Positions 34,524-45,485 of a DNA stretch of 64,000 bases are shown piece after piece. Numbering within the stretch: the first letter of the stretch is position 1; the number at the start of each line of letters is the position of its first letter. The notes beneath the pieces were generated by a model that ran no database searches, had not been told where the DNA came from, and saw nothing but the letters and a program-made list of their open reading frames with translations. The stretch is from Caulobacteraceae bacterium (GTDB lineage Bacteria > Pseudomonadota > Alphaproteobacteria > Caulobacterales > Caulobacteraceae), in the NCBI GenBank assembly GCA_947475465.1, contig CANJLK010000002.1, forward strand, positions 1 to 64,000, written 5' to 3'. A program made the position numbers and the translations under genes.

Positions 34524-35530
34524 GCGGCCATCAGGGCGTCGCGAGCCTCGGCGGCGATCTCGAAGGACCGGATCCGGGCGGCGTGGTCGAAGATCTGTGC
34601 GGTGACGATCAGTTCGTCGGGCCGGTGCTTCCGGACAAAAGCGTCGAGGCCGGCGCGCACGGTCTGCGGATCGCCGACCACGGCGGTGGCGAGCGCGCCT
34701 TGCATATCGGGCGACAGGCCCGCGGCCGTGAAACGCTCGGCAATGTCGTCCACGGGCGGCGGTAGCGGCGTCGGCCGGCCGGTGCGCAGGTTCAGGAAGG
34801 ACTGCTGCAGAGAGGTGAAGAGCCGCCTGGCCTCGGCGTCGGTCTCGGCCGCGACAACATTGAGGGCCAGCATCACGTGAGGCTTCTGCAGTTGCTCCGA
34901 AGGCTGGAACTGATGGCGATAGAGGGCCACCGCCTCTTCCATCTGGGCCGGCGCGAAGTGCGAGGCGAAGGCGTAGGGCAGGCCCAGCGCCGCGGCCAGC
35001 TGGCCGCCGAACAGGCTGGACCCGAGGATCCAGACTGGCACCTTCAGGCCCGCACCCGGCATGGCCATCACCATCTGCCCGGGTTTCACCGGCTCAAAAT
35101 AGTGCATCAGCTCGACCACATCCTGAGGGAAGCGATCGACATCCCCGGCCAGGGTGCGACGCAGCGCCCGGGCGGTCACCTGGTCAGTTCCGGGCGCCCG
35201 GCCAAGCCCCAGGTCGATGCGGCCCGGGAACAGCGCCTCCAGCGTCCCAAACTGCTCGGCGATCACCAGGGGCGCGTGGTTGGGCAGCATGACCCCGCCG
35301 GAACCGACGCGGATGGTCGAGGTTCCGGCCGCCACATGGCCGATGACCACCGAGGTGGCCGCGCTGGCGATGCCCGGCATGTTGTGGTGCTCGGCCAGCC
35401 AGAAGCGCCTGTAGCCCAGCCGTTCGGCATGGCGGGCCAGGTCCAGGGTGTTCTTCAGCGACTGACTGGCGTCGGAGCCCTGCAGGATGGGCGAGAGATC
35501 GAGGACGGAAAGAGGAACCATGGAGCCCAT
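34520..35530 (-). CDS. LLM-class flavin-dependent oxidoreductase (luciferase-like)
   Basis: A 336-residue bacterial luciferase-family monooxygenase, probably FMN-dependent. Typical parts are [57 protein letters not shown] and LGRAPGTDQ. Substrate unknown. ATG 35530 has an AAGG site upstream; an in-frame ATG at 35521 is an alternative. It follows the RNA methyltransferase gene closely on the same strand (11 bases) and overlaps the radical SAM gene end by four bases. Confidence 0.9.
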   Translation of the reverse strand: MGSMVPLSVLDLSPILQGSDASQSLKNTLDLARHAERLGYRRFWLAEHHNMPGIASAATSVVIGHVAAGTSTIRVGSGGVMLPNHAPLVIAEQFGTLEALFPGRIDLGLGRAPGTDQVTARALRRTLAGDVDRFPQDVVELMHYFEPVKPGQMVMAMPGAGLKVPVWILGSSLFGGQLAAALGLPYAFASHFAPAQMEEAVALYRHQFQPSEQLQKPHVMLALNVVAAETDAEARRLFTSLQQSFLNLRTGRPTPLPPPVDDIAERFTAAGLSPDMQGALATAVVGDPQTVRAGLDAFVRKHRPDELIVTAQIFDHAARIRSFEIAAEARDALMAA

Positions 35531-35541
35531 ATGGGATGCCT

Positions 35542-36846
35542 TCAGCGGGAGAACACACCCACAAGTTCTATGTGGGGGGACCAGAGGAACTGATCGACGG
35601 GCAGGACACGGTCGAGGCTGAACCCGGCATCGATCAAGACCCGTGCGTCCCGGGCGAAGGTCGCCGGGTTACAGGAGACGCCGATCACCCGGCCCACGGT
35701 GGAGCGGGCGATCTCGGCGGTCTGCTCGACGGCGCCGGCGCGGGGCGGGTCGAAGACCACCAGGTCGGTCTTCTTCATCTCCTCGGCCAGCATCGGGCGG
35801 CGGACCAGGTCGCGGGCCTCCGCCGTGATCCCCTTGAGCCCCGGCGCGCCCGCCAGGGCCGACATCAGCGCCCGGATCGAGTCGGGGGCGCTGTCGGCGG
35901 CGTAGGTCTGGGCGATCTCGGCCAGGCGGAAGGTGAAGGTGCCCACCCCGCAGAACAGGTCGGCGATCCGGTGCGCGCCGGCCGCCTGTTCGCCGACGAA
36001 GTCGCTCATGGCGGCTTGAGCCTCGACGGTCGCCTGCAGGAAGGCGCCGGCCGGCAGATCGACGCTGGCGGGGCCAAGTCGCACCCTAGGCTGGCGGGCC
36101 AGATAGGCGGCCTCGCCATCGATGGTGACCCGTGCGAAACCGGCCTGGGCGGCCCGTTCGGCCAGCTGGACGCGGCCATCCGCCGAAAGCCCGCCCGACT
36201 TGCGCTCCACGCCGGTGATGTCCACGTCCAGCCCCGCCACGGTCAGGGTCACGTGCAAGGTTGGGGCGGAGGCGGGATGCTCGAACAGCGACGCGGCCAG
36301 CCGCTTCAGGGCCGGAATCGCCGCCTGGATGGCGGGATCCGAAATCGGGCAGACCGCGATGTCCACCAGGTCCCAGGATTTGCGCGCCTTGTAGCCCAGC
36401 CTAGCCGCCTCGCGGCTTCCGCGCCTGGCGTGCAGCGCCACGCGCCTGCGGGTCGCGGGCCCCGAAGCGAAGGGGGGCAGGATGTCCGTCTCGATCTGCT
36501 GACGCAGCAACGTCACCGCAAGGCGCTCCACCTTCCAGGCGAGATAGGGCTCGTGGGCCCAATGCTGCAGGGCGCATCCGCCACAGGTCCCGAAGTGGGG
36601 GCAGACCGGCTCGATCCGCTCGGCGCTGGGCTCCATGACCTCCAGCAGGTCCCGCCGCTCGCCGGATCCCGCCACCCTCACCCTCTCGCCCGGCAGGGTG
36701 AAGGGCGCGAAGATCGGCCCTGGCGCCATGCCATCGCCCTCGCCGCCCACCGTCTCGATCACCACGTCCACGGCCGGGCCGCCGGTCGCCCGGGGCTGGC
36801 GGTTGGGGCGCATCCCGGGGCGGGCTCGTCGCGCGCTGGGTTTCAT
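35542..36846 (-). CDS. TrmA/RlmD-type RNA (uracil-5-) methyltransferase
   Basis: A 434-residue class I methyltransferase acting on rRNA or tRNA. An N-terminal TRAM-like domain ([20 protein letters not shown]) is followed by the iron-sulfur Cys set, here C82, C88 and C91 in [16 protein letters not shown], with a fourth near VAVCPISDP. The SAM region is [16 protein letters not shown], and the catalytic part has [13 protein letters not shown] and [12 protein letters not shown] with the nucleophilic Cys. The target, probably U1939 or U747-like positions in 23S rRNA, is not readable from sequence. Divergent from the glycine-zipper gene. Confidence 0.9.
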   Translation of the reverse strand: MKPSARRARPGMRPNRQPRATGGPAVDVVIETVGGEGDGMAPGPIFAPFTLPGERVRVAGSGERRDLLEVMEPSAERIEPVCPHFGTCGGCALQHWAHEPYLAWKVERLAVTLLRQQIETDILPPFASGPATRRRVALHARRGSREAARLGYKARKSWDLVDIAVCPISDPAIQAAIPALKRLAASLFEHPASAPTLHVTLTVAGLDVDITGVERKSGGLSADGRVQLAERAAQAGFARVTIDGEAAYLARQPRVRLGPASVDLPAGAFLQATVEAQAAMSDFVGEQAAGAHRIADLFCGVGTFTFRLAEIAQTYAADSAPDSIRALMSALAGAPGLKGITAEARDLVRRPMLAEEMKKTDLVVFDPPRAGAVEQTAEIARSTVGRVIGVSCNPATFARDARVLIDAGFSLDRVLPVDQFLWSPHIELVGVFSR

Positions 36847-36893
36847 GATGCGGGGGAATCCTTAGGGTTGGCGGAGGCAAGATGAACGAAGAT

Positions 36894-36917
36894 GAACGGG
36901 TCGCTCAACGACCGTTC
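36894..36917. promoter_or_regulatory. Imperfect inverted repeat in a divergent promoter region
   Basis: GAACGGGTCG and CGACCGTTC face each other across four to five bases, with one bulged G. Lies between the divergent RNA methyltransferase and glycine-zipper genes; preceded by a direct repeat AGATGAACG x2. May be an operator; no regulator is identified. Confidence 0.3.
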
Positions 36918-36988
36918 AGCTTCCCATAGCGATAGTGGACCTCGAAGCCGCCCGAAAAGCGCGCTCGACGATCGAGAGAGGGATACCG

Positions 36989-37579
36989 ATGACCAAGCCA
37001 TCCACCTTCACCAAGGGTGCGTACGCCGCCGTTGCGGGCGTCATGGCGCTCAGCGCCGTCGCTGGCGCCGCCCAGGCCCAGCCCTACCCGGGCGCCTATG
37101 GCGGCAACAGCTATTACGACACCTGCCAGCGCGACGCCGGCAACCGAGGCATCGTCGGCGCCCTGGTCGGCGGCGCGGGCGGCGCCACCATCGGTTCTCA
37201 ATTCGCCGCCAACGGCCACCGCCGCGACGGCTCTCTCCTGGGCGGCGTCCTGGGCGCGGTCGCCGGCGCCGCCATCGGCCACAACACGGCCGGCTGCAAC
37301 GGCCAGTCCTACGCGCCGCCGCGCGGTCCGCAGTCGAGCTATTATGCGCCTGCGCCCGCGCCTTACGCCTACGAAGATCGAGCCGAACGCTACGACAACC
37401 GCTACGACGGCGACGACGGCTATCGTCGGCACAACGACCGCTACAGCGTCGCCGCGCGCCCGGACGCCGACGGCTGCACCCTCGCCGAAAGCCCGATCCT
37501 GATGCCGGATGGCCGCACCCAGATGCATTTCGTGCGCGTCTGCATGGACCGCAACGGGCGCTATCAGGTCGTCAACTGA
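36989..37579 (+). CDS. Exported glycine-zipper (2TM) protein
   Basis: A 196-residue protein with a signal peptide ending at AAQAQ, then a glycine-zipper 2TM region (GIVGALVGGAGGATIGSQF, then GSLLGGVLGAVAGAAIGHNT) that can form a membrane-inserting or self-associating hairpin. The rest is Tyr/Arg/Asp-rich with a C-terminal conserved end (GCTLAESPILMPDGRTQM). ATG 36989 has GAGAGAGGG upstream. Related proteins are predicted outer-membrane or periplasmic, function unknown. A strong terminator follows. Confidence 0.82.
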   Translation: MTKPSTFTKGAYAAVAGVMALSAVAGAAQAQPYPGAYGGNSYYDTCQRDAGNRGIVGALVGGAGGATIGSQFAANGHRRDGSLLGGVLGAVAGAAIGHNTAGCNGQSYAPPRGPQSSYYAPAPAPYAYEDRAERYDNRYDGDDGYRRHNDRYSVAARPDADGCTLAESPILMPDGRTQMHFVRVCMDRNGRYQVVN

Positions 37580-37604
37580 TCCCCGACATCTGACGCCGGA
37601 ACTG

Positions 37605-37637
37605 GGCCGCCCCGCGTCAAGCCGGGCGGCCTTTTCT
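37605..37637 (+). terminator. Rho-independent terminator after the glycine-zipper gene
   Basis: GGCCGCCC, 11-base loop, GGGCGGCC, then TTTTCTT. A perfect 8-bp stem. It overlaps the last bases of the convergent tlyA gene (stop at 37617), so the two 3' ends interlock. Confidence 0.88.
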
Positions 37638-38372
37638 TGCGCCCGAATGCCTGGACCAAAGCAGATATTCCCGATTGCCGTCGCCACCTTCGATCGGGCT
37701 GTCCGTCGTGGCCTGAACCTCCCAGCCCTCGGCCGTCAGGAACGTCTCGACCGCGGCCAGGGCGTCGCGCCGCGCGGCCTCGTCCCGCACCACACCGCCC
37801 TTGCCGACCCGGCCCGGCCCGACCTCGAACTGCGGCTTGACCAGGGCCGCCAGGTCCGCCCCCGGCGCCGCCAGGGCCAAGGCGACCGGCAAGGCCTTGG
37901 CCAGACCGATGAAGCTGACATCGGTGACGATCAGGCCCGGCGGCTCAGGGATCAGAGCCGGGGTCAGGGTCCGCGCGTCGGTGGCCTCGAGGTTGATGAC
38001 GCGCGGGTCGCCGGCCAGCCGGCCGTGCAGCTGACCGCGGCCGACATCCACCGCGTAGACCCGCCTGGCGCCCCGCGCGAGGCACACCTCGGTAAAGCCC
38101 CCGGTCGAGGCGCCGACGTCGAGGACCACCCGGCCCTCGACCGCGATCTCCCAGATGTTCAGGGCGTGGACCAGCTTCAGCGCCCCGCGCCCGACCCAGG
38201 GATGGGCCGGCGTCGCGGTGAGCTCGACGTCCGCGTCGATCGGTTCGGACGGCTTTTGCACGGTGCGGCCGTTGGCAGTGACGCCGCCGGCCTCGATTGC
38301 GGCGCGCGCCTGCGCCCGGCTCTCGAACAGCCCGCGCTCGACCAGCACCAGATCGGCGCGCCGGGGGCTCAT
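37617..38372 (-). CDS. tlyA: TlyA-family rRNA 2'-O-methyltransferase
   Basis: A 251-residue protein with an N-terminal S4 RNA-binding domain (RADLVLVERGLFESRAQARA, then AIEAGGVTANGR) and an FtsJ/RrmJ-type methyltransferase domain (VVLDVGASTGGFTEVCLARG, VYAVDVGRGQLHGRL, LIVTDVSFIGL, LVKPQFEVGPGRVGKGGVV). TlyA proteins 2'-O-methylate 16S and 23S rRNA; older names call them hemolysins. ATG 38372 is the start of the S4 domain. Starts ten bases after the acyl-CoA ligase stop; its stop lies inside the terminator of the opposite gene. Confidence 0.92.
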   Translation of the reverse strand: MSPRRADLVLVERGLFESRAQARAAIEAGGVTANGRTVQKPSEPIDADVELTATPAHPWVGRGALKLVHALNIWEIAVEGRVVLDVGASTGGFTEVCLARGARRVYAVDVGRGQLHGRLAGDPRVINLEATDARTLTPALIPEPPGLIVTDVSFIGLAKALPVALALAAPGADLAALVKPQFEVGPGRVGKGGVVRDEAARRDALAAVETFLTAEGWEVQATTDSPIEGGDGNREYLLWSRHSGARKGRPA

Positions 38373-38382
38373 TCGAGGATTG

Positions 38383-40143
38383 TCAGGCGGTGGCCCCATC
38401 CGGTTCGAAGAGCTTCCTGAGCTCGCTCTTGACGATCTTGCCGTTGGCATTGCGCGGCAGGACCTCAGTGAAGAACATCACCTTCACCGGCACCTTATAG
38501 GCCGCCAGCCGCTGGGCCACGTGGGCGCGAAGGTCGTCCTCGGTGGCGTGGCTGCCCTGCTTGAGGGTGACGACCGCGGCGGGTTCCTCGCCCAGCGTCC
38601 GGTGCGGGATGCCGACCACGGCGGCGTCCATCACCGCCGGATGGTCGAAGAGAACGTTCTCGATCTCGACGCAATAGATGTTCTCGCCGCCCCGGATCAG
38701 CATGTCCTTGGCCCGGTCGATGATGAAGCAGAACCCCTCCTCGTCCAGCTTGGCCAGGTCGCCGGTGCGCACCCAGCCGCCGACATAGGTCTGGGCCGTG
38801 GCCTCGGGCTTGTTCCAGTAGGCGCGGCAGTTCATCGGGCCCCTGGACCACAGTTCGCCCACCTGCCCGGCCGGCAGCAGGGTGACGCCGTCGGCGGGGT
38901 CGCGGATCTGCAGTTCGGCGACGGCCGCGGCGGGTCCGCAGCTGTCGGGCCGGTTGAGATAATCCTCGCCGCCGTTGGAGGTGACCGTGGCGCAGGTCTC
39001 GGTCATGCCCCAGCCCTGGCTGGGCGCGGAGTTCTTGAACACCTCGCGGATTTTGCGCACCAGTTCGGGGGCCGAAGGCGCGCCGCCGTAAAACATGGTC
39101 TCCAGCGACGACAGATCGTAGTTGGCCCGGGCAGGGTGTTCGAGCAGCTGCCAGGCGATGGTCGGCACGCCGCCGGCTGTGTTGATCCGCTCGCGCTCGA
39201 TCAGTTCGAAGGCGCGAATGACGTCCCACTTGTACATCATCACCAGCTTCTGCCCGCCGAACAGGCTGGGGTTCAGCACGGCCAGGCAGCCGGTCACGTG
39301 GAAGAACGGCACGGAGATCAGGGTGCAGCGCTGCGGGGCGTCGGGATCGGGCGCGGGCGGGGCCTCGCCCCGGCGCAGGAAGACCCGGGCGCTGGCGGCG
39401 GCCATGGTGAAGATCGCCGAGTTGACGCTGCGCTGGGTGCCGAGCGCGCCCTTGGGCTTCCCCGTGGTGCCGGAGGTGTAGAAGATCGTGGCGTCGTCGT
39501 CGGGATCGATCGCCACCGTGGGCATCGCGGTGTCCGGCAGATCCTTCCAGCTGTCCGGAGCGCCGATGACATCCTCCAGGCGGGTGACCAGCGGATGGGC
39601 GATCTCACCGGCTTCGCGACTCACATAGACGCGGGCCAGGGCGGGGCAGTTGGGCAGGTGCTCGGCAAGGCGGCCGTAGCGCTCGGCGTCCATGATCGCG
39701 ACCTTGGCCGCGGAATCGGTGAGGCCGTACTCAAGCTCGGGGCCCGTCCACCAGGCGTTCAGGGGCGTCACCACCGCTCCGACCGCGGCTGCGGCGTAGA
39801 AGGAGGCGACCCACTCCGGCAGGTTGCGCATGATCACCGCGACTCGGTCGCCCTTCACCACGCCCTGGGCCGTCAGCGCGGCGGCCAGCGTCGCCACCGC
39901 CCGATGGAAGGCTTCGTAGCTGACCCGCTCGTCCTCATAGACCAGGAAGATGCGCTCACCATGGGCGCGGCTGGCTTCGGCGACAGCCCGCAGGCTGGCC
40001 GGCAGGTTCTTCCAGACCTTGGTCCTGACACCGCGGATTTCGACCTCTTGGACCTCCGCGACCGATCCGGGCGCGGTGATCAGCTCGTGGGCCTGCGCGA
40101 TGGACATGGCGGGCCAGCCCGGGGGCAAAGCGGCCTCTGTCAT
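38383..40143 (-). CDS. Acyl-CoA synthetase (AMP-forming)
   Basis: A 586-residue member of the ANL superfamily that activates a carboxylic acid with ATP and CoA. The P-loop-like motif ATIFYTSGTTGKPKGALGTQ, QGWGMTETCATVTSNGGEDY, GWVRTGDLAKLDEEGFCFI and the final catalytic Lys region LPRNANGKIVKSELRK are all present. The substrate is not obvious: the binding pocket residues are those of a medium or long chain acid ligase by general look. ATG 40143 starts MTEAALPPGW. Together with two acyl-CoA dehydrogenases and ETF-QO in the window it fits fatty-acid degradation. Confidence 0.9.
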   Translation of the reverse strand: MTEAALPPGWPAMSIAQAHELITAPGSVAEVQEVEIRGVRTKVWKNLPASLRAVAEASRAHGERIFLVYEDERVSYEAFHRAVATLAAALTAQGVVKGDRVAVIMRNLPEWVASFYAAAAVGAVVTPLNAWWTGPELEYGLTDSAAKVAIMDAERYGRLAEHLPNCPALARVYVSREAGEIAHPLVTRLEDVIGAPDSWKDLPDTAMPTVAIDPDDDATIFYTSGTTGKPKGALGTQRSVNSAIFTMAAASARVFLRRGEAPPAPDPDAPQRCTLISVPFFHVTGCLAVLNPSLFGGQKLVMMYKWDVIRAFELIERERINTAGGVPTIAWQLLEHPARANYDLSSLETMFYGGAPSAPELVRKIREVFKNSAPSQGWGMTETCATVTSNGGEDYLNRPDSCGPAAAVAELQIRDPADGVTLLPAGQVGELWSRGPMNCRAYWNKPEATAQTYVGGWVRTGDLAKLDEEGFCFIIDRAKDMLIRGGENIYCVEIENVLFDHPAVMDAAVVGIPHRTLGEEPAAVVTLKQGSHATEDDLRAHVAQRLAAYKVPVKVMFFTEVLPRNANGKIVKSELRKLFEPDGATA

Positions 40144-40269
40144 GGACGTGATCTCCCAATGGTCTCGACGGATCTGCGCCCGCCCGGAATCCGGTGAACA
40201 AGCATCACCCATGGCCGCAGGTAAACCCTCTTCGCCCTTCAATCGGGGAGAGAATATGGCCAGCCTAGA

Positions 40270-41790
40270 CTATTGCCCTCCATAGACCGCCATGACGTCA
40301 CGGCGGAAGGCCGCCTGGCTGGACGGCCGGCTGTAGAACATGTGGCCTCCGGGATAGACCTTCAGCTGCACGCGGTCCGGGCCGCCCATGGGCGGCATCT
40401 GGTCGACCAGCAGGCGCGAGGCGAAATACGGGCACGACAGATCATCGTAGCCGTGGACGATCAACGCCTTGAGCTTGCCGTCGGTGGCCACCGCCTGGCG
40501 CAGGTCGCCGGCGGAGTCGATGCTCTGGAACCAGCCCGGCTCCCAGGCGGCGTTCACCGCGAAGGACAGGGCATTATAGCGGCCTTCCACCTTCCAGCCG
40601 ACTGTGCGGGTCGTGAAGTCGACCATGGCGCTGGTGGTCGGCGCGATGATGGCGTCGAGGATCGGGTCCCCGGCCCTCTGCCCCACCGACCAGGGATAGG
40701 GATCCCAGGTGGTGACGTTGGAATCGTAGATGCTCGCGAGCTTGCCCTGTTCGCGATAGAGCTCGCGCAGGAAGGTGCGTGAGTCCACGCGCCCCCCCAT
40801 GCGCCGCACCATCGCCGGATCGAGGCCGGCATAACGGCTGACCTTGTCCGCCAACCTGGCGACGGCGGCGGGATCGACGGCGCCCTTCATCAGGTCCACG
40901 GCGAACTCGCCGCGGGCATAGGCTTCGACCTCGGCCAGGGCATCGGGAGTGAGCGCCTTGCCCTGGCGTTCCAGGTTGGCGGCCGCCATCGAGGGCAGGT
41001 CGACGATCCACGGCAGGGGCGAGATGTCCTCGGCCGCGCCCAGATGCCCGTCGAGACAGGGCGAGACCATGATCACACCCTTGGGCGCGACACCCATCTG
41101 GCCCTGCAGGTAGTGGGCGATGGCCGGCGCACGAAAGCCGCCATAACTTTCCCCCACCACATATTTCGGCGAGGCCGCGCGGCCGTTCTTGACCAGCCAG
41201 TCGAAGACGATCCGCGACAGGTAGGCGATGTCCGGCTTGACCTGGAAGAAGTCCTTCTTGGTCTGTTCGGGATCCACCAGGGAGCGCGAGTAGCCCGTGC
41301 CGACCGGGTCGATGAACACCAGGTCGGTAAAGTCCAGCCAGGTCCCGGCGTTGTCGATCAGGGCGGCGGAATCGGAGGGCGCATCGCCCTGGGCGCCGAA
41401 CTGGATGCGCTTGGGCCCAATGGCGCCGAGGTTCAGATAGACCGACGAGGCGCCTGGTCCTCCGTTGAAGGCGAAGGTCACCGGCCTGCCCTCCCGCGGG
41501 CCGTCCAGCACATAGGCGGTGAACACGACCTCGGCGGTCTTCTTGCCCTTGTCGTCACGCACCGGCAGCGATCCGACGGTGACGGTGTAGTTCAGCGTCT
41601 TTCCGCCGACATGGGTCACCTGCTTGACGGTGGCGTCGGCGGGAAACGGCGGCAGGTCGGGCGCGTCCTTGCCATCCGGCTTTTTGGGCGCATCGATCTT
41701 TGCGGGAGCATCGTCCGCCCAGGCGGTTGGCCCCCCGGGCGCGAAGCCGAGCACCGCCGCCGCCCCGGCCGCCAACATCATCCTGCGCAT
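40270..41790 (-). CDS. Exported S10-family serine carboxypeptidase
   Basis: A 506-residue exported peptidase of the S10 family, which removes C-terminal residues from peptides at acid pH. The signal peptide (MRRMMLAAGAAAVLGFA) ends at AWADD. The active-site Ser is in VVGESYGGFRAPAIAHYL, with the preceding GGPGASSVYLNLGAIGPK oxyanion element; catalytic Asp and His are in VHGYDDLSCPY and YPGGHMFYSRP. ATG 41790 is chosen as the start of the signal peptide. Divergent from the VIT-family gene. Confidence 0.92.
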   Translation of the reverse strand: MRRMMLAAGAAAVLGFAPGGPTAWADDAPAKIDAPKKPDGKDAPDLPPFPADATVKQVTHVGGKTLNYTVTVGSLPVRDDKGKKTAEVVFTAYVLDGPREGRPVTFAFNGGPGASSVYLNLGAIGPKRIQFGAQGDAPSDSAALIDNAGTWLDFTDLVFIDPVGTGYSRSLVDPEQTKKDFFQVKPDIAYLSRIVFDWLVKNGRAASPKYVVGESYGGFRAPAIAHYLQGQMGVAPKGVIMVSPCLDGHLGAAEDISPLPWIVDLPSMAAANLERQGKALTPDALAEVEAYARGEFAVDLMKGAVDPAAVARLADKVSRYAGLDPAMVRRMGGRVDSRTFLRELYREQGKLASIYDSNVTTWDPYPWSVGQRAGDPILDAIIAPTTSAMVDFTTRTVGWKVEGRYNALSFAVNAAWEPGWFQSIDSAGDLRQAVATDGKLKALIVHGYDDLSCPYFASRLLVDQMPPMGGPDRVQLKVYPGGHMFYSRPSSQAAFRRDVMAVYGGQ

Positions 41791-41975
41791 GCGCGAACTC
41801 TCCTCGATTTCGCCAAGAATGGCCAAGACGAAGGTGTCCGCAAGTGAATCGGAAGAACGAAATCCCCGCAACTTTCCGGGTGGACTGAATTTTCTTCTCG
41901 CCAATCCCGGCGACGGCCGCAGGATCGGTTGCGAAGCGTCAAAGACGCGTCCTGCTCGGCATGCGATGGTCCACC

Positions 41976-42677
41976 ATGCCGAGAGCGCGCTTCCACAATG
42001 AACGACACCTCATGGCCCGCATCGGGTGGTTGCGAGCCGCCGTGCTTGGGGCCAACGACGGTATCGTCTCCACCGCGAGCCTGATCGTGGGCGTGGCTGC
42101 GGCCCATGCGGCCAAGGGCGAGGTGTTGCTCGCCGGAGCTGCGGGGTTGGTGGCGGGCGCCATGTCCATGGCGGCCGGCGAATATGTCTCGGTGAGTTCC
42201 CAGTCCGACACCGAAAAGGCGGACTTGGCGCGCGAGACGGCGGAGTTGGCCGCCAATCCTGTGGCGGAGACCCAGGAACTGACCAACATCTACATCTCCC
42301 GGGGCGTGACGCCGGCGCTGGCCAAGCAGGTCGCCGTGCAACTCATGGCGAAGGACGCCATCGGAGTTCACGCCCGCGAGGAGCTCGGGATTTCGGAGGT
42401 CACGACGGCGCGCCCGATCCAGGCGGCGCTCACCTCGGCCGGGACCTTCTCCGTGGGCGCATTCCTGCCGCTGGCCGTCGTGATCTTCGCGCCGGTGTCG
42501 TGGGCCCTGGTTGGAACCGCGTGCGCGGCGCTGCTGAGCCTTGCGTTCCTGGGCGCGGTTGGCGCACGGGCCGGCGGCGCGGGTGTGCTGCGAGCGGTCG
42601 TGCGCGTCACCTTCTGGGGCGCGATAGCCATGGCCGTGACCGCCGGCATCGGACGGCTTTTTGGGGCCGTGGTCTAG
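41976..42677 (+). CDS. VIT1/CCC1-family transporter
   Basis: A 233-residue membrane protein of the VIT1/CCC1 family, which moves iron or manganese into vacuoles in eukaryotes and has less clear roles in bacteria. Family marks are [20 protein letters not shown], the [18 protein letters not shown] turn and the C-terminal helices [23 protein letters not shown] 41976 gives the usual short basic N-terminus ([10 protein letters not shown]). Convergent to valS, with a four-base overlap. Divergent from the S10 peptidase. Confidence 0.87.
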   Translation: MPRARFHNERHLMARIGWLRAAVLGANDGIVSTASLIVGVAAAHAAKGEVLLAGAAGLVAGAMSMAAGEYVSVSSQSDTEKADLARETAELAANPVAETQELTNIYISRGVTPALAKQVAVQLMAKDAIGVHAREELGISEVTTARPIQAALTSAGTFSVGAFLPLAVVIFAPVSWALVGTACAALLSLAFLGAVGARAGGAGVLRAVVRVTFWGAIAMAVTAGIGRLFGAVV

Positions 42678-45355
42678 GCCACCGCGCTCAGCCGACCCAG
42701 CGCGGCTTCCAACTTGGCCTTCGCCGCCTGGGCGTCGGCGAGCCGCTCGCGGTTTTCCTCCACGACCTCTTCCGGGGCGCGGGCGATGAAGTCGGCGTTG
42801 TCCAGCTTCTTGGCGGTGCGCTCGATGTCGGAGGCCAGGGTCGCTACCTCCTTGCCAAGGCGCGCCCGCTCCGCCGCCAGGTCGATGAACTCGGCGACCG
42901 GCAGGGCCAGGGTGGCGCCTTCCACCACATAGGGGATCGCGCCCTCTGGCGCGGTGTCAACGAAGCGGACTTCCGCTACACGCAGAAGCTGGGCGATCAA
43001 GGGCGCGGAGTCCTTCAGCACCTTGGCCTGGGCTGTGCTGGCCTCCACCACCAGCAGCGGCGGGCGGGCCGAGTTGGGCACATTCAACTCGGCGCGGACC
43101 GAGCGGCCCTCGGAGATCGCCTCGATGATCAGGCCGATCTCCGCGTCCGCGGCCGGGTCGATCAGGCTGGCCGGCAGGTCAGGCCACTGCGCCACCATCA
43201 GGAAGCCCTTGTGATCGCGCGGCGCGCCCAGGTCGGCGGTCTGGGCATAGAGCTCCTCAGTCAGGAACGGCATGACCGGGTGCAGGAGCTTGAGGATCAC
43301 GTCCAGGACCCAGGCGGCGGTGGCCTGGGTCTCGGCCTGCGCCGCCAGGTCGGCGGGCGGTTCGTCGGGCTTGCCGAGCAGCGGCTTGGCGAGTTCCACG
43401 TACCAGTCGCAGTACTGGCGCCAGATGAAGCGGTAGAGGGCGTCGGCGGTCTGGTCGAAGCCACAGTCGGCCAGGGCGGCGGTGACCGCCTGGGCAGTGC
43501 GCGTCGTCTCACCCACGATCCAACGGTTAAGCGGAACCTTCACCGTGGCCGGATCGAAGGCCTCCGCGCGAGCGCAGCCGTTCATCTGGCAAAAGCGCGT
43601 GGCGTTCCACAGCTTGGTGCCGAAGTTTCGGTAGCCCTCGATGCGCTGGGTCGAGAGCTTGATGTCCCTCGCCTGCCCCGACATGGCGGTCAGGGTGAAG
43701 CGCAGGGCGTCGGCCCCATAGTCGTCGATCAGTGACAGAGGATCGAGGACGTTGCCTTTGGATTTGCTCATCTTCTTGCCCTCCGCATCGCGGACAAGGG
43801 CGTTGATGAAGATGCGCTTGAAGGGGACATCCCCCATGAAGTGCAGGCCCTGCATCATCATCCGGGCGACCCAGAAGAAGATGATGTCGAAGCCGGTGAT
43901 CAGGGTGTGTGTCGGATAGAACCGGGCGAGGTCCGACGTCTTCTCCGGCCACCCCAGGGTCGAGAACGGCCAGAGGGCCGAGGAGAACCAGGTGTCGAGG
44001 ACGTCCTCGTCCTGACGCAGGTCCTCGTCGCGTCCGTAGTGCTCGCGGGCCTGCGCCCTCGCCTCTTCCTCAGTCTCGGCGACGAAGATGCGGCCGCCCG
44101 GACCGAACCAGGCCGGAATGCGGTGGCCCCACCAGAGCTGGCGCGAGATGCACCAGGGCTGGATGTTCCGCATCCACTCGAAATAGGTCTTCTCCCAGGC
44201 CTTGGGCACGAAGACGCTGTCGCCCTCTTCGATCGCCCTGATCGCCGGCTTGGCCAGTTCCTCGGCGTTCACGTACCACTGGTCGGTCAGATAGGGTTCA
44301 ACCACGACGCCGGAGCGGTCGCCGTGCGGCACCATGTGGCGGGTCTTTTCGATGCCGCGAAGCAGGCCCAGCGCCTCGAAGGCCTCGACCACCTTCTTGC
44401 GGGCCGCGAACCGGTCGAGGCCGCGATATTCGGCCGGTGCGTTGTCATTGATCCTGGCGAAGTCATCCAGGACGTTGATCATCGGCAGGTTGTGCCGCTT
44501 GCCGACCATGAAGTCGTTGAAGTCGTGGGCCGGCGTGATCTTCACCGCCCCGGAGCCCTTTTCAGGGTCGGCGTAATCGTCGGCCACGATCGGCACCGGC
44601 CGATTTACGATCGGCAGCCGCACAGCCTTGCCGATCAGGTCCTTGTAGCGCTCGTCGGAGGGATGCACCGCGACCGCGGTGTCGCCCAGCATGGTTTCCG
44701 GCCGGGTGGTGGCGACGACGATCTCGCCGGAGCCGTCTTCCAGCGGATAGGCGAAATGCCAGTAGGCCCCGTCGACCTCACGCTGCTCGACCTCCAGGTC
44801 GGAAATGGCGGTCTGGAACTGAGGATCCCAGTTCACGAGCCGCTTGTCGCGATAGATCAGCTTTTCCCGGTAGAGGGTGACGAACACCTTGCGCACAGCC
44901 GCCGACAGGCCCTCGTCCAGGGTGAACCGCTCGCGGCTCCAGTCGCACGAGGCGCCCAGGCGCTTGAGCTGGTTGACGATGGTCCCGCCGGACTGCGCCT
45001 TCCATTCCCAGACCTTGGCCACGAAGGCCTCGCGGCCCATGTCGCGGCGGCTGGCGTTGCCGGCTTCGGCCAGTTGACGCTCGACCACCATCTGGGTGGC
45101 GATGCCCGCGTGGTCCGTTCCGGGCAGCCAAAGCGCCGCCTTCCCCCGCATCCGCTCGAAGCGGATCAACACGTCCTGCAGCGTGTTGTTGAGCGCATGT
45201 CCGATGTGCAGCGAACCGGTGACGTTCGGCGGCGGGATGACGATCGAGAACGGCTCGGCGGCCGGGTCGTCAATGGGCGCGAAGCCGCCCGAGGATTCCC
45301 AGGCGGCGTACAGCCGGGGTTCGGCGGATTTCGGATCGAAGGTCTTGTCGAGCAT
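42674..45355 (-). CDS. valS: Valyl-tRNA synthetase
   Basis: An 893-residue class I synthetase for valine. The HIGH motif is in [17 protein letters not shown] and the KMSKS loop in [19 protein letters not shown]. The editing (CP1) domain is marked by [18 protein letters not shown], and the C-terminal coiled coil by [22 protein letters not shown] 45355 ([19 protein letters not shown]) is preferred over 45397, since the longer start would run into the REP element. Downstream of popZ on the same strand, but separated by the REP pair. Confidence 0.97.
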   Translation of the reverse strand: MLDKTFDPKSAEPRLYAAWESSGGFAPIDDPAAEPFSIVIPPPNVTGSLHIGHALNNTLQDVLIRFERMRGKAALWLPGTDHAGIATQMVVERQLAEAGNASRRDMGREAFVAKVWEWKAQSGGTIVNQLKRLGASCDWSRERFTLDEGLSAAVRKVFVTLYREKLIYRDKRLVNWDPQFQTAISDLEVEQREVDGAYWHFAYPLEDGSGEIVVATTRPETMLGDTAVAVHPSDERYKDLIGKAVRLPIVNRPVPIVADDYADPEKGSGAVKITPAHDFNDFMVGKRHNLPMINVLDDFARINDNAPAEYRGLDRFAARKKVVEAFEALGLLRGIEKTRHMVPHGDRSGVVVEPYLTDQWYVNAEELAKPAIRAIEEGDSVFVPKAWEKTYFEWMRNIQPWCISRQLWWGHRIPAWFGPGGRIFVAETEEEARAQAREHYGRDEDLRQDEDVLDTWFSSALWPFSTLGWPEKTSDLARFYPTHTLITGFDIIFFWVARMMMQGLHFMGDVPFKRIFINALVRDAEGKKMSKSKGNVLDPLSLIDDYGADALRFTLTAMSGQARDIKLSTQRIEGYRNFGTKLWNATRFCQMNGCARAEAFDPATVKVPLNRWIVGETTRTAQAVTAALADCGFDQTADALYRFIWRQYCDWYVELAKPLLGKPDEPPADLAAQAETQATAAWVLDVILKLLHPVMPFLTEELYAQTADLGAPRDHKGFLMVAQWPDLPASLIDPAADAEIGLIIEAISEGRSVRAELNVPNSARPPLLVVEASTAQAKVLKDSAPLIAQLLRVAEVRFVDTAPEGAIPYVVEGATLALPVAEFIDLAAERARLGKEVATLASDIERTAKKLDNADFIARAPEEVVEENRERLADAQAAKAKLEAALGRLSAVA

Positions 45356-45389
45356 GGGGGAATTCTGGCTGGAGCGGTCCAATATGTCT

Positions 45390-45420
45390 CCGCTCATCCC
45401 CGCGAAAGCGGGGACCCAGG
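45390..45420. repeat. REP element, left copy
   Basis: A 31-base element with core CCCCGC-GAAA-GCGGGG, flanked by CCGCTCAT and ACCCAGG. It is followed by TTTTTT on the plus strand. The right copy at 45486-45516 is its reverse complement with one mismatch. Confidence 0.85.
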
Positions 45421-45485
45421 CTTTTTTCGTTTCAGCGGACGATCAGCACCGGGGCATGAGCGACGGGCTCAGTAACACAAAAACA

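Noticed and set aside
43841-45475. 544-codon plus-strand frame opposite valS
   Set aside because: Antisense to valS, and its end reads through the REP element (HPRESGDPG), a typical translation artefact of REP sequence.
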